DNA from: Cryptomeria japonica
Taxonomy: Eukaryota; Streptophyta; Pinopsida; Cupressales; Cupressaceae
Direction of reading: 5' to 3'
Length of the DNA stretch: 64,000 nt
NCBI RefSeq assembly: GCF_030272615.1
Contig: NC_081411.1
Location: 160,686,971 to 160,750,970, forward strand
Part shown: one piece after another, positions 54,502-64,000 of the stretch
Numbering within the stretch: the first letter of the stretch is position 1
Layout of the letters: every line of letters starts with the position of its first letter
The notes under the pieces: generated by a model
What the model was told of the DNA's origin: nothing
What the model saw: only the letters and a program-made list of their open reading frames with translations
Databases searched by the model: none
Made by a program: the position numbers and the translations under genes

Positions 54502-56175
54502 TGTTGAACACAAGATGTCACTGAGAGGGGGGAGGAATCAATGGTTTCCAATCTTATCCCTTTTCTAGCATATGTGTGTAAACAGGTTAACAGATCTAAC
54601 ATAAAACAGACATACCAATTAGAAGAGAGAATGACACAAATGCAACCACACATAAAAGGGATACCGCATAACACCATATGTACGAGGAAAACCCAAGATG
54701 GGAAAAACCTCAGTGAGAAATGTTGTTGGAGACTACTACTCCAATCCAACCTCACAATGAAACATTCGGTTACAACATTTAGTGCAACAACCCAAGGAGT
54801 ACCAGTCCTGCTTTAGGGCACCAACCCAAGGAGCACCAACTCTTGCACCGAGCTCCAACTCAATGATTACAAAATCATATTTTGAATACAAAAATTATCT
54901 TCTTGTTACAAAAGAACTTTGTAACTCTCATGTATGTCTCTCCACCGATTCTCCACTCTATGGATCTCTATTGGTTCTCTAGTCACCATCTCTCATCTGT
55001 AACCTTACCGGTTCAGCCTCTTCGCCTTCTCTATCGGTTCTGCTCTCTGCACACTACTGGTTCTCAGCTTCTCGGTTACACTGTTGCTATCCACCATCGG
55101 TCTCGATCACTCAATCAAATGTCTACCATCTGATTCATGTCAGTTCTTAGCTTGCCTTCTCTAACTCTTCTTTGCCAGTTTGGTCACCACCAGTTTACTC
55201 CTCTGTTCAACTCAATGGCCATGTACCGATTTCCTCATTGTTGTCGGTTTGAACTCTTCAATCCTATTCTCTCTCATAGTCGGTCTCTTTTTCTTCTTCC
55301 CATTGAGCACTTGACTGATTTCACTTCTTCACCAATAGCAACACTCTATCATTTAGCAGCCAACCTCATCGATTTTGACTTGCATATTTACAAACAAGTC
55401 TTCCTACCAAAAACCAATTCAAACTTCAAGCGGTTAGGGTTTCTTCATCAACTTTGAGGCAAACCAAATCCAATCAGATCTTGCTCTAGAGATTTACCTC
55501 CTGCAATGGATCAATCAACTCCACCAATTGTGCGGCTTCTAATACATGTTTGCTAAGTTTAGCAAACACAGCTCCTTCTTCGGTCTACACTTGTCAAACA
55601 CATATGAAGCGATCATGCAGATAGCTTCACCTACCTTAATCAGCACTTGGACACTCAGCCTGGATCATGAAGTCATCAAATCAAATCCTTGTCCTCTGAT
55701 CAATCTTGAGTGACACTCTTCTACTCTTCAACCTGTGAAACATGCTATCAACATTAATGTCGACCAGTTACCACCTACCTCAATGATAACACTTTCACAG
55801 TCTTATGCATGCATGCCACTTCACCTCCATGTGGTCCCTTTGTTGGTATCCACCTTTGCTAGGTTGGTTATGTCGGTTTGGTTAGGATCACTGACCAACT
55901 ATACAACCGAGTTCATCTACTAGTTCACAGACTTTCTCGGTTATACCCTAACTATTCTGCCTTCAACCTTTCATTTTGCTTCTCTTTTGGTGGAGCACCT
56001 AAACCAGTTGGCACACATGCCCACCTACCTCATGCACACCATCATCATATGGGATCATTCCACATCTGCACTCTGACTGCATTATCGGTGGACATACTTA
56101 TCGATAAGTACCTTGATGACACTATGTCTTCAACCTTCAACTGCCTCCATCTGTCTGCATCTGTGGCAACACCTT

Positions 56176-56180
56176 TCCTC
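56176..56180. other. Target-site duplication, left of element E
   Basis: TCCTC, identical to 63407-63411. Confidence 0.85.
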
Positions 56181-57087
56181 TGATAGACTTATAAAGCACT
56201 GAGAGGGAGGGTGAATCAGTGACACCAAAAATAATACTACTTTAAACACTGACTGGTAGATATTTTTAACAAGTTTGTTAAACAATATGCATTCTATCCA
56301 AAATGATATTAAAACATTCACAATAAGTAAAACATCCACCATAACACAAGTATTTATGCGTGGAAAACCCAAATGGTAAAAACCATGGTGAGATGAGACT
56401 CACAAGTTAACTAACTGTAGTAATAGGTAACTAATTGGTTAAGGTCTACAAAAGTGCTCTTCTAGGAGTGAATCTTGTTAAAGATCCCAAAGCTTCACTA
56501 AAAGATATACCCTGTTAAAGGTAGTACCCTCTTAACAGTAACCTCGATAGAGGATTTCTGAATCCAAACTAATGGATCCCCTGGTTAGAGGATTTGTACA
56601 ATGAAGCTTGTTAGAGCCTATCCGATTAGGGGATTTGACAATTTTAGTGATTAGAAAACAACAAGTGGTGTGATCTAGAAGTACAACAACTTGCTTGAAT
56701 AGATCCTTTTCTGTGCATTCAAAACTTCATTACCAACATACTCTGCAATACTCTCAACACCTTAACACTTCTATCTTCGCATCAAATCAACATATCTCAT
56801 ATCTCATCATATGTCATTATATAGACATTTTGATTTCATGTCGGCCTTAGAAATTATATCACAATTTCCTAGGTGCAGCGTATCTAGACAATCAAACATA
56901 ACTCATCACAAATTACCGCCAAAAATTGTCAGTTAGGGTAACTCATCACACAATCAATCAATATCAGTTGGAACATCAATACCGGTTGGAGTTAACCATA
57001 TCAACATAATGTGATCATATGTGTGTATACATGTTCCATCAATGACAACATATGAAGTCATTCATTACAATCATCATCAAGCCAAGA
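56181..57087 (-). repeat. 3' LTR of element E
   Basis: 907 bp. Minus strand from TCTTGGCTTGATG (TG mutated to TC) to AAGTCTATCA. Relative to the other LTR it lacks about 190 bp between AACCATATCAACAT and AATGTGATCATATG (junction near 57008). I count about eleven differences in the first 118 aligned bases. Confidence 0.85.
56815..56826 (-). promoter_or_regulatory. TATA box in LTR of element E
   Basis: GTCTATATAATG on the minus strand, about 270 bp into the LTR; the 5' LTR has a TTTATATAAT form at 62939-62948. Confidence 0.4.
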
Positions 57088-57100
57088 ATCTCCCCCATTG
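57088..57100 (-). other. Polypurine tract of element E
   Basis: Minus strand CAATGGGGGAGAT directly before the LTR. Confidence 0.75.
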
Positions 57101-57340
57101 GCATTGATGGCAACACTTCGAAAATTTTACAACTATACAACTAAGTGTGCTTACAAAAATTGTACACATATATTTCTACTCCTACTCCCCCTTAACCATA
57201 CATAAAATTTTTTCACAACACACAAACATATTTCTACTCCCCCTTTTACAACAATGCCAAATTGAAAAGCAAAATACATATATTTATAGCAAAACTTGTA
57301 TCAAAATGTTTTACATATACAAAAACTTGATAAATATGAA

Positions 57341-60300
57341 TCAAGAGGTATGCATTGCAATTCTTAGAAAAATGTCACTAAAGTTACTCTTCATTTGAGA
57401 AAAATCACATTCCCATGTTTCCAACAGGTTCTCAGTGACCTCAATTGTGGTCATAATCGGAGTACATAACTCTTCCATTGCATCAAGTGTACACATCTCT
57501 GGAGTAGCCAAAATTGCTTCTACATTCTTGTAGGCTCTGTGTAACATGTCCACTTGGGGTTTGAGTAGATTCTTCAACTCCTTCAGGGATCAAAGTCTTT
57601 TTGCCTGTTCTCGATCATAGGTGTCTAACCGGTTTTACAAATCATCCACAGATTTTCTAAAAGCAAAAATTGAATCTTGTAACAGTACATAGGCATTGCA
57701 TATCTTTGCAAGTTCTTGCTTGGTTTCAGTTCGCCTTTGATTGATATCAAAATAAAAGAATGAAACATTAGATGTATATGCAAGAATTCTCCCTCCTGTT
57801 TCAATAGCTTTTCTTATCAAATCTTTATTAAGAGATAGAGAAATTCTTCTTGTAGCAATATCTTTCATGATTTGTTCTCCACGCTTCTTCCTGTAGCTTT
57901 TATCAGCATAGGTCTATGTTTCTTCTTCTAGGGACTTAAGTTGATCAGCTGCATCAGCAACAACCTGGCCAAGCTTGCCAATGGGAGTTGACAAGTGCCT
58001 GGTAGCAATTTTTGGTAGAAGACTTGTCAGAATATCTACGACATTTTGAATGGTTTCAGCTTCGATTCTTTGTTCTTTAAGTCTCTTTTTTGCGCCCTGG
58101 ATTGCATGACAGCTGCAATCTGCATTAATTCTAATGCACTCATGCTATCAACATCTATAGGCCCTGTGATGCCTAGTGAGTCATCATCATCTTCATCAAT
58201 CCATTGTGTGACTAATGTTTTTACCGGTTGAACAGATTTCTCTATCTTAATTGTCTCTTACTTTTGTTCCTTCATCTTTGCTGGTTCAGAGATCTGTGCA
58301 GCAACTTGTTCAACAGGTTTTTCCTGGGTTGCTTGTAAAACCGGTTGGGATTTTACTAGTTGTTCTTTTGGTTGAGTTGTCGGTTTCTCAGTAATCTCAG
58401 GTGCAATAATGTTTCCAGATATATCTATAGTATCCTGAATATCATCAACAAGAATAACCTTTTGAGAAGTGGTGTCATCCTGTGTCTTGATAGGATAGAC
58501 AACATCAACTTGCACAATTTCTTCCTCATTGATTTCCAGTCGTACCTCAGTCTCAGCTTGCTCATCTTTAGAAGATTGTAAATGCTTAAATTGCATTCAT
58601 TGAATATTACGAGATATCTGATGAGTTTCAACTTCAACATATTGAATTTTCTCATTCATTAGCTTTAATCTTCTTGCCTTAGACATAAATTGTCCTTTGT
58701 ATTTGTCAAGTAAAGCAATTAATTCATTCTTTGCTAATTCAGGAAAATATTGAATAAACGTATTATCAATAATTTCTTGGTCTTTGTCAACAACAATTTG
58801 CTAGTTATTTGAAAGAATAGAGTACAAAGAATTAAAAAAATCATCTTTAAGATCTTTAGGTAATCAGTTATATTGACATAAATAGATGATTACCTGTTGA
58901 ACAATTTGTTCCTTCCTATCTTCATCAAATGAATCAAAACATTTCTTGACATTATCAAATCTATTCCTTCCCAATGATTTGACTGTCTTCTCAAAATCAG
59001 TCATAGGCTTGTAAGATAACATATTGATAGGCACAGTTGCCTTTGGCACTCCTTTGACTGGTTTGGTTGTTTTACCAGTTGCTTTCATTTTCTTTGGTTC
59101 CTCCTCAGTATCAGTATCTTCAGATTCTGCTTGGAGAATCGGTTTATGACCTCTTTTCTTTGTTGCAGTTTGCTTTGGAGCAGTAACTTTGGGTACCTAT
59201 TCCTTTTTTATTTGGACACTACGTGTCACTCTTGTACTTTTTTATACTAGAGGTGCTTGCTCAACCTTCTTCCTCTTACCTTTACCATTACTTGTTGGAG
59301 CACTACTGGATTTAGCTCTTGTAGTTTTCTCTTCAACAATATCCAATCTTATCTTCTTTTTGTCCACTAGAGATACCAACAAGTTATTGGCATAACCGAT
59401 CAGTAAGTCATAATTGACTTCATAGCTCCTGTATTCTATTTCCTCTTCTCTTGGCTCAATAGCTTCCATCAGACAAAAATCAGTGGTGACTGTAAAAATG
59501 ATGCTCTTAGCAAAGTGTTTCACCACATCCTCAGGTAGCCTTACCCTCATATTCATGTTCTTTTGAAATTCATTGAAATATTTATTCATTGCAACAAAGA
59601 AGGTGTTCTTCACAACCTTAATGTTGTTCTTTATCTGGGCAATTACCAGTAGATCTTTGAACCATTCAAGATCACCAATTCTCGGTAGGAAATTCTGGAA
59701 ATAAAAGAATAAACCAATCAATAACTGACCAAATTTAAACTTTTGACTGTTGTCCTTCTTGATAGACTGAAGATTTAACATCAGTTGGCTCCTTATGGCC
59801 TCACATAGGTCATTATCTGCATTTTCAGCAATCATTCTATAGGCAGTATGTACTCCTATAGATGGCACACTATTCATTCTATTGGAATAGAATATCCAGT
59901 AGCCTATAACCATAGTAGCCAGTTTAACCGTTGTGTCCTTAATGTTATTGACACAAAAATAATGCCCATCAGAGGTTGACAAGGTTAAAGTGTTTTTACT
60001 GTCTCTTTTGAAATTTGCCTCAGCTTAGGGACTTCAACGGTTGAGCAAAGACCAGTCACATCTTGAATAGCCTCTTTGGTTATAGTGTGTGCCCTTTCCA
60101 AATACATATTTTCCCCATGAAAACGACTCAAAATGATTTGGATATGTTCCTCTTCAAACTCCTCGAGAAAATAAGTTGCATTATGAAAACCTTTCTCACA
60201 AACCCTAATATACTCTGGTTGAATCTTTCTATTTTCATCGCAAAGGGATTTGAACTGAGAATAAATTGACAATGATCTTAAATCTTCAATTTTGCAGTCA

Positions 60301-60446
60301 ATGTAGCTAGACAAATCACCTTTTACAATGACTCCATTAGGAACTTGAGATAAAGAATTATAAGACACAATTGGTTCCGACTCTATAACCTCCATCAGTT
60401 TTGATGTGATCATTAGTCTCTCTACTTTCTTAGATGATGAAGCCAT
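57341..60446 (-). pseudogene. ORF2 of element E: unknown protein, decayed
   Basis: Starts at ATG 60446 (MASSSKKVERLMITSKLMEV). The first 153 codons end in TAA at 59985; a one-base shift restores the frame (59982-59242, 246 codons). The same frame continues to 58258, with about five in-frame stops, and further pieces lie at 57868-57635 and 57577-57341. Layout: N-terminal globular part of about 400 residues (VPNGVIVKGDLSSYI, ITKEAIQDVTGLCSTV, FKFGQLLIGLFFYFQNFLP, YEVNYDLLIGYANNLLVSL), a Lys-rich nuclear-signal-like patch (NGKGKRKKV, KKRGHKP), an acidic/Pro-Gln stretch and a helical C-terminus. I recognise no catalytic motif. H carries a related, more decayed copy. It could serve packaging or nuclear entry; that is speculation. 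Confidence 0.6.
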
Positions 60447-60944
60447 TATTGATAAACTAGATTAGAGATGGGATTGACAAAGAAATACCTTAATTCACAC
60501 ACGCTGCCTTGGTTACCGGTTGATTTCTCAAGTGCACACCAGTTCAGCCTTTACTAACCTTCGAATCAACTTAGATCATGCAAATCACAACACAGTTTTG
60601 ACTAAAATCAGCTAGCAATCCTTTCTTTTCTCTACAAGTGCTCAAGAATTCTCTCTTGAATGAATTTAGGGTAAAAATAGCAAAGTAAAACCTGTTTTTA
60701 TCCTTTTTACTTACTGCATTAAATGCTTGACCGCTAGGGTTACAAACCCTAAGACACTGCTTAACGATGCATACAATATTAACAGGTGTAAAACCGGTTG
60801 ATAAACTTTTGAAAATCTGATTGTCAAAAGATATCAAGATTTCATGCATAACAACTCAAAATTCAAACTCTCTTACCATTGAACTTTTCAAGGGGTCCAG
60901 AAGTAGATTTATTGCTATGCTCCCCTTAGCCCTATTAAGGAGGC
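60447..60944 (-). other. Gap between gag and ORF2 of element E
   Basis: A 92-codon frame (60571-60849) shows no domain. It may be the untranslated region or promoter of ORF2. Confidence 0.35.
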
Positions 60945-62242
60945 TCAGTTTACCGGTGCAGGATTCTCCACACTAGGTGAAGGATTAGGTTCCTCTGTAG
61001 GTGTATCATCACTCTTCTTTTTCCATATTCGGTTCATCTCTTCTCTGGTTTCCTCAATATTTACCTTTTGCTTGCCTTTTTGATCATCAGAATGATTAAC
61101 GGGTTTGTTCTTTCTTGATCTACAAAATTTTGCCATGTGTCCCAGTTTATGACAATAATAGCATATCATTCCAGATGATCTCCAAGGTCCTGCATTTCCT
61201 CTTCCAGTTCTCCTTATGCAATTCATAGCCACATGACCAATATTGTTACAAATGATGCAAATGAAATTAGTTACCTTTTCCATCTCAAATGGACTAAACC
61301 GGTTGAGATAGGGTCTCAGCTAGTTCATGTTACCCAAGTTATCATAGGTTCTCATCCAGTTGCCATTAGGTGTTGGATTCATGTGAGGTACTAGATAATT
61401 TTCTCCATGTTTGCATTCAACTGATCTAGATGTCCATACATTTTGCATGTGAAACAATAACCTTGAAATCTCTTAGACACATACCTAGTATTTGCATTAT
61501 AGCTTGTATTTCCATTGGGTTTGTTTCTACACACATTTGCAATATGACCAAGTTTATGAAAAACAAAGCAAACAGGTTTAAAAACCTTCTTACCAGTAGG
61601 CTTATTAGCCTTAGGAGTTGTTTTGTCCTTATTAATGTTGTTCTTTGTACTAGAAGATTCTCCTTTCTCAGATGTGTTAAAACCAAGTCCAGAAGTATCA
61701 CCTTTCAACCTTTGTGATTGAATCTTCTCATCTAGCAAGGTAGAACTTTTGTTGAACTTTTCTAGTTTCTTTTTGGCTTCAATGAGTTCTCTGGTAAGAT
61801 CGTCATTGTATTTAGCAAGCGTTTCTCTTAGAGATGATGCCATTTCAAGATCTAGCTGCAAGGCCTCTTTTTCTTCTTTCTCAGCATGCCATTGATCATG
61901 CAAGGTTGAATTCTCTCATTTGATCTTAGCAATTTCATGATCTCTTTCTTTGATAGGATCTTCAGCTATCCTCCTGGCTTCTAGTTCTTGACTCCTACAG
62001 ATAGTTAAGCTTTCTATCTCTCTTCTCATATTTAGCTTTTCACCGTTTAGTTTTTCAACTTCTTCAGCTAAAGCATCAATGTTGGCTTTGTCTGAAGAAC
62101 TATTGTCAGATATTTCCAATAGTTGTTTAGTTAGCTCTCTCCTTTCGACTTGAGAAGATTTGAATCTGACCCTTAGGGTTTCAAGCTCATCCTTACTAGC
62201 CTCAAGTACTCTAGCCATCTCAAAGTAGCTCATATCGCCCAT
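60945..62242 (-). pseudogene. Gag of element E: coiled coil and four zinc knuckles
   Basis: Starts at ATG 62242 (MGDMSYFEMARVLEASKDEL), 63 bp past the LTR. About 200 residues of heptad-rich coiled coil follow, with one in-frame TGA at 61916. Knuckles: CFVFHKLGHIANVC (about 61534-61575, second Cys lost), CFTCKMYGHLDQLN (about 61414-61458, last Cys lost), CIICNNIGHVAMNC (61222-61263) and CYYCHKLGHMAKFC (61126-61170), both complete. A frameshift lies between the second and third. Tail acidic/Lys-rich, ending TAA/TGA at 60945. The UBN2 capsid part of copia gag is not present. Gag would bind element RNA and build the particle. Confidence 0.7.
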
Positions 62243-62289
62243 GGTGGATTTAGGGTTCCCTTCCAAGCGATTAAGCCTTAAATAAGTTA

Positions 62290-62302
62290 GGCTTCAATAC
62301 CA
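62290..62302 (-). other. Primer-binding site of element E
   Basis: Minus strand TGGTATTGAAGCC, two bases after the LTR end; resembles the initiator-methionine site (TGGTAT...AGCC) with changes in the middle. Confidence 0.65.
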
Positions 62303-62304
62303 AT

Positions 62305-63406
62305 TGATAGACTTAAAAAGCAGTGAGAGGGGGGGATGAATCAGTGACACCAAAAACAATACTACTTTAAACATTGAACGTTAGATATTTTTAACAAGTT
62401 TGTTAAACACTATGCATGCTATCCAAAATGATATTAAAGCATTCACAATAAGTAAAACATCCACCATAACACAAGTATTTATACGTGGAAAACCCAAATG
62501 GGAAAAACCACGGTGAGATGAAACTCACAAGTTAATTAACTGCAGTAATAGGTAACTAACTGGTTAAGGTCTACAAAAGTCCTCTGCTAGGAGCGAATCC
62601 TATTAAAGATCCCAAATCTCTGTTAAAAGATATACCCTGTTAAACGTAGTACCCTGTTAGGAGTAACCTCGGTAGAGGGTTTCTAAATCCAAACTAATGG
62701 ATCACCTGGTTAGAGGATTTGTACAATGAATCTTGTTAGAGCCTACCTGGTTAGGGGATTTAACTGTTGTAGTGATTAGAAAACAACATGTGGTGTGATC
62801 TAGAAGTAGCACAACTTGCTTGAATAGATCCTTTTCTGCGCATTCAAAAATTCGTTACCAACATACTCTGCAATACTCTCAACACCTTAACACTTCTATC
62901 TTCGCATCAAATCAACATATCTCATATCTCATCATATGTAATTATATAAATATTTTGATTTCATGTCGGTCTTAGAAATTATATCACAATTTCCTAAGTG
63001 TAGTGTATCTAGACAATCAAACATAACTCATCACAAATCACTGCCAAAAATTGTCTGTTAGGGTAACTCATCACATAATCAATAAATATCGGTTGGAACA
63101 TCAATATCGGTTGGAGTTAACCATATCAACATGTAAACCAATTGTCTTTCATTGCTCCTTTGATAATCTCTACTGGATCTTCAGGTTGGTGTCGAGTCAT
63201 CCATGTATTTCATATATACATATATATACCGGTTGTCTCCATGTACCAGTTTGATACTCTTTAAACAAAACTTCTAATATCGATAGCAATATAACTCAAA
63301 TAACTTTTGAAGTAACACCGATAGATAATGTGATCATATGTGTGTGTACATGTTCCATCTATGACAACATATGAAGTCATTCATTACAATCATCATCAAG
63401 CCAACA
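62305..63406 (-). repeat. 5' LTR of element E
   Basis: 1102 bp, minus strand TGTTGGCTTGATG ... AAGTCTATCA. Contains at 63133-63323 a segment missing from the other LTR, with ATATATACCGGTTG. The motif TGGAAAACCCAAATGGGAAA stands at 62486. Confidence 0.85.
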
Positions 63407-63411
63407 TCCTC
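63407..63411. other. Target-site duplication, right of element E
   Basis: TCCTC, identical to 56176-56180. Confidence 0.85.
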
Positions 63412-63897
63412 ATCACTAGATTGGTTCTACAATTATCATGTTTGTCAAAGTGACAAACATATCCTTCCTTCTCTATACTGGCAACTCAACATATTTATCC
63501 GACTGATCTGATGCATATCTCTGATCTCATGCATCTAAGGCAACTTAGTGTTTCACCAGTTCATCTGGTGGGAGCCTTTAATTACCTGCCTTTAACTCTT
63601 TTGTCTTATCTCCAAGACTATGATGCATTCTATGTATGATAGGAGATAAGCTCCACTTACTAGTGGGAGTGGATCCTTGCTATTTGCTTATGACATTGCA
63701 TCAATATGGCTTTCCTGTTTGAGTAACATATCTTCAAATAGGCACATGTGATCTGGTTTGGGCACACTCACTATCAATCATCTCTTCAAATGGTGACTGC
63801 ATCTTTATCCAGTGGGAGTCCTGCAGTTTCACATCCACACAACATACTGATGGCATGCACATACTTCTTCTCCAATGTTGATGTGATTTTGTTAACA

Positions 63898-64000
63898 TTC
63901 CCCCTCTTCATCACAATCAACAGCCCAACATCTTTCTCTCTTACAGATGTCATCATTTACCGGTTGTTATATCATATTGGTCTCCTGTCCATATCTTAAA
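63898..64000 (-). mobile_element. 3' end of the body of element F
   Basis: Minus strand GATGAAGAGGGGGAA is a purine tract directly before the LTR start TGTTAAC. The body goes on past the window. Confidence 0.5.

Larger units (their letters stand above)
56181..63406 (-). mobile_element. Element E: LTR element with gag and an unknown ORF2 instead of pol
   Basis: Complete 7226-bp minus-strand element: 5' LTR 62305-63406, primer site, gag (62242-60945), a 500-bp gap, ORF2 (60446-57341), purine tract and 3' LTR 56181-57087. Perfect 5-bp duplications TCCTC flank it. No integrase, reverse transcriptase or RNase H is present and the interior is fully accounted for. Many stops interrupt the ORFs. By category it is a large non-autonomous LTR element that carries its own extra gene. 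It lies inside F's LTR. The superfamily (copia or gypsy) cannot be told without pol. Confidence 0.85.
54502..63897 (-). repeat. LTR of element F, split by element E
   Basis: Left part 54502-56180 and right part 63412-63897, about 2.2 kb together. Plus-strand ends TGTTGAACAC and GTTAACA give TG...CA. Just right of the end lies TTCCCCCTCTTCATC, a purine tract on the minus strand, so this is the 3' LTR of a minus-strand element whose body lies beyond 63897. Near its left end are CACTGAGAGGGGGGAGGAATC and at 54685 GAGGAAAACCCAAGATGGG, motifs shared with E and J. The LTR is rich in ACCGGTT and CGGTT words. F cuts element D at 54501. Confidence 0.6.

Noticed and set aside
54541-56183. Plus-strand ORFs in F's LTR
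   Set aside because: Short overlapping frames in LTR DNA, Ser/Thr/Leu-rich by composition, no domain.

Overview
The window reads as nuclear DNA of a land plant with a large, repeat-filled genome. Evidence: AT-rich spacer, decayed LTR retrotransposons and LINEs nested in one another, initiator-methionine tRNA primer sites, satellites, and one single-exon DUF247 gene, a plant-specific family. A gymnosperm is my guess from gene sparseness and long LTRs; nothing here proves it. No rRNA, tRNA, CRISPR or prokaryotic operon was seen.

Layout. 1-2400: a palindromic tandem repeat, a pyrimidine-rich tract and a 53-bp repeat. 2400-10600: AT-rich spacer with dispersed duplications and a LINE ORF1 relic (8620-9190). 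10390-13300: alternating TA/CA microsatellite and a 123-bp satellite of about 16 units. 18027-23110: element A (minus), a copia-like gag-protease retrotransposon with no integrase or reverse transcriptase, carrying a complete small LTR element B (20901-22977) inside its gag. 26084-27700: a short LTR element G. 28502-28874: a complete 373-bp LTR element of SMART/TRIM type with perfect 5-bp target duplications. 33456-34838: the DUF247 gene, the only intact host gene found, with relics of related copies at 25.7 kb and 32.0 kb. 38579-43907: a decayed minus-strand coding unit (I), split by element C (40594-42892), a relative of B. 44342-46225: a 5'-truncated LINE (minus). 46260-48560: degenerate element H (plus). 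49572-50360: a G-patch ORF. 51056-54501: element D (plus), a relative of A. From 54502 to 63897: one 2.2-kb LTR of element F, into which element E (56181-63406) has inserted. F's body continues past the window.

How the parts relate. A and D encode gag, an aberrant zinc knuckle, a protease-like segment and a conserved acidic C-terminal module, but no pol. B and C encode nothing recognisable, yet share the 3' noncoding block and the hairpin at the polypurine tract with A (D shares the block). This looks like a hierarchy of non-autonomous elements that would need an unseen autonomous partner. E and H share a different plan: a coiled-coil gag with four zinc knuckles followed by a second ORF of unknown function in place of pol. 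These two groups are the most likely undescribed material. Boundaries supported by LTR ends, target duplications, primer sites and polypurine tracts (B, C, E, SMART) are firm; family names and functions are inference from motifs read by eye.
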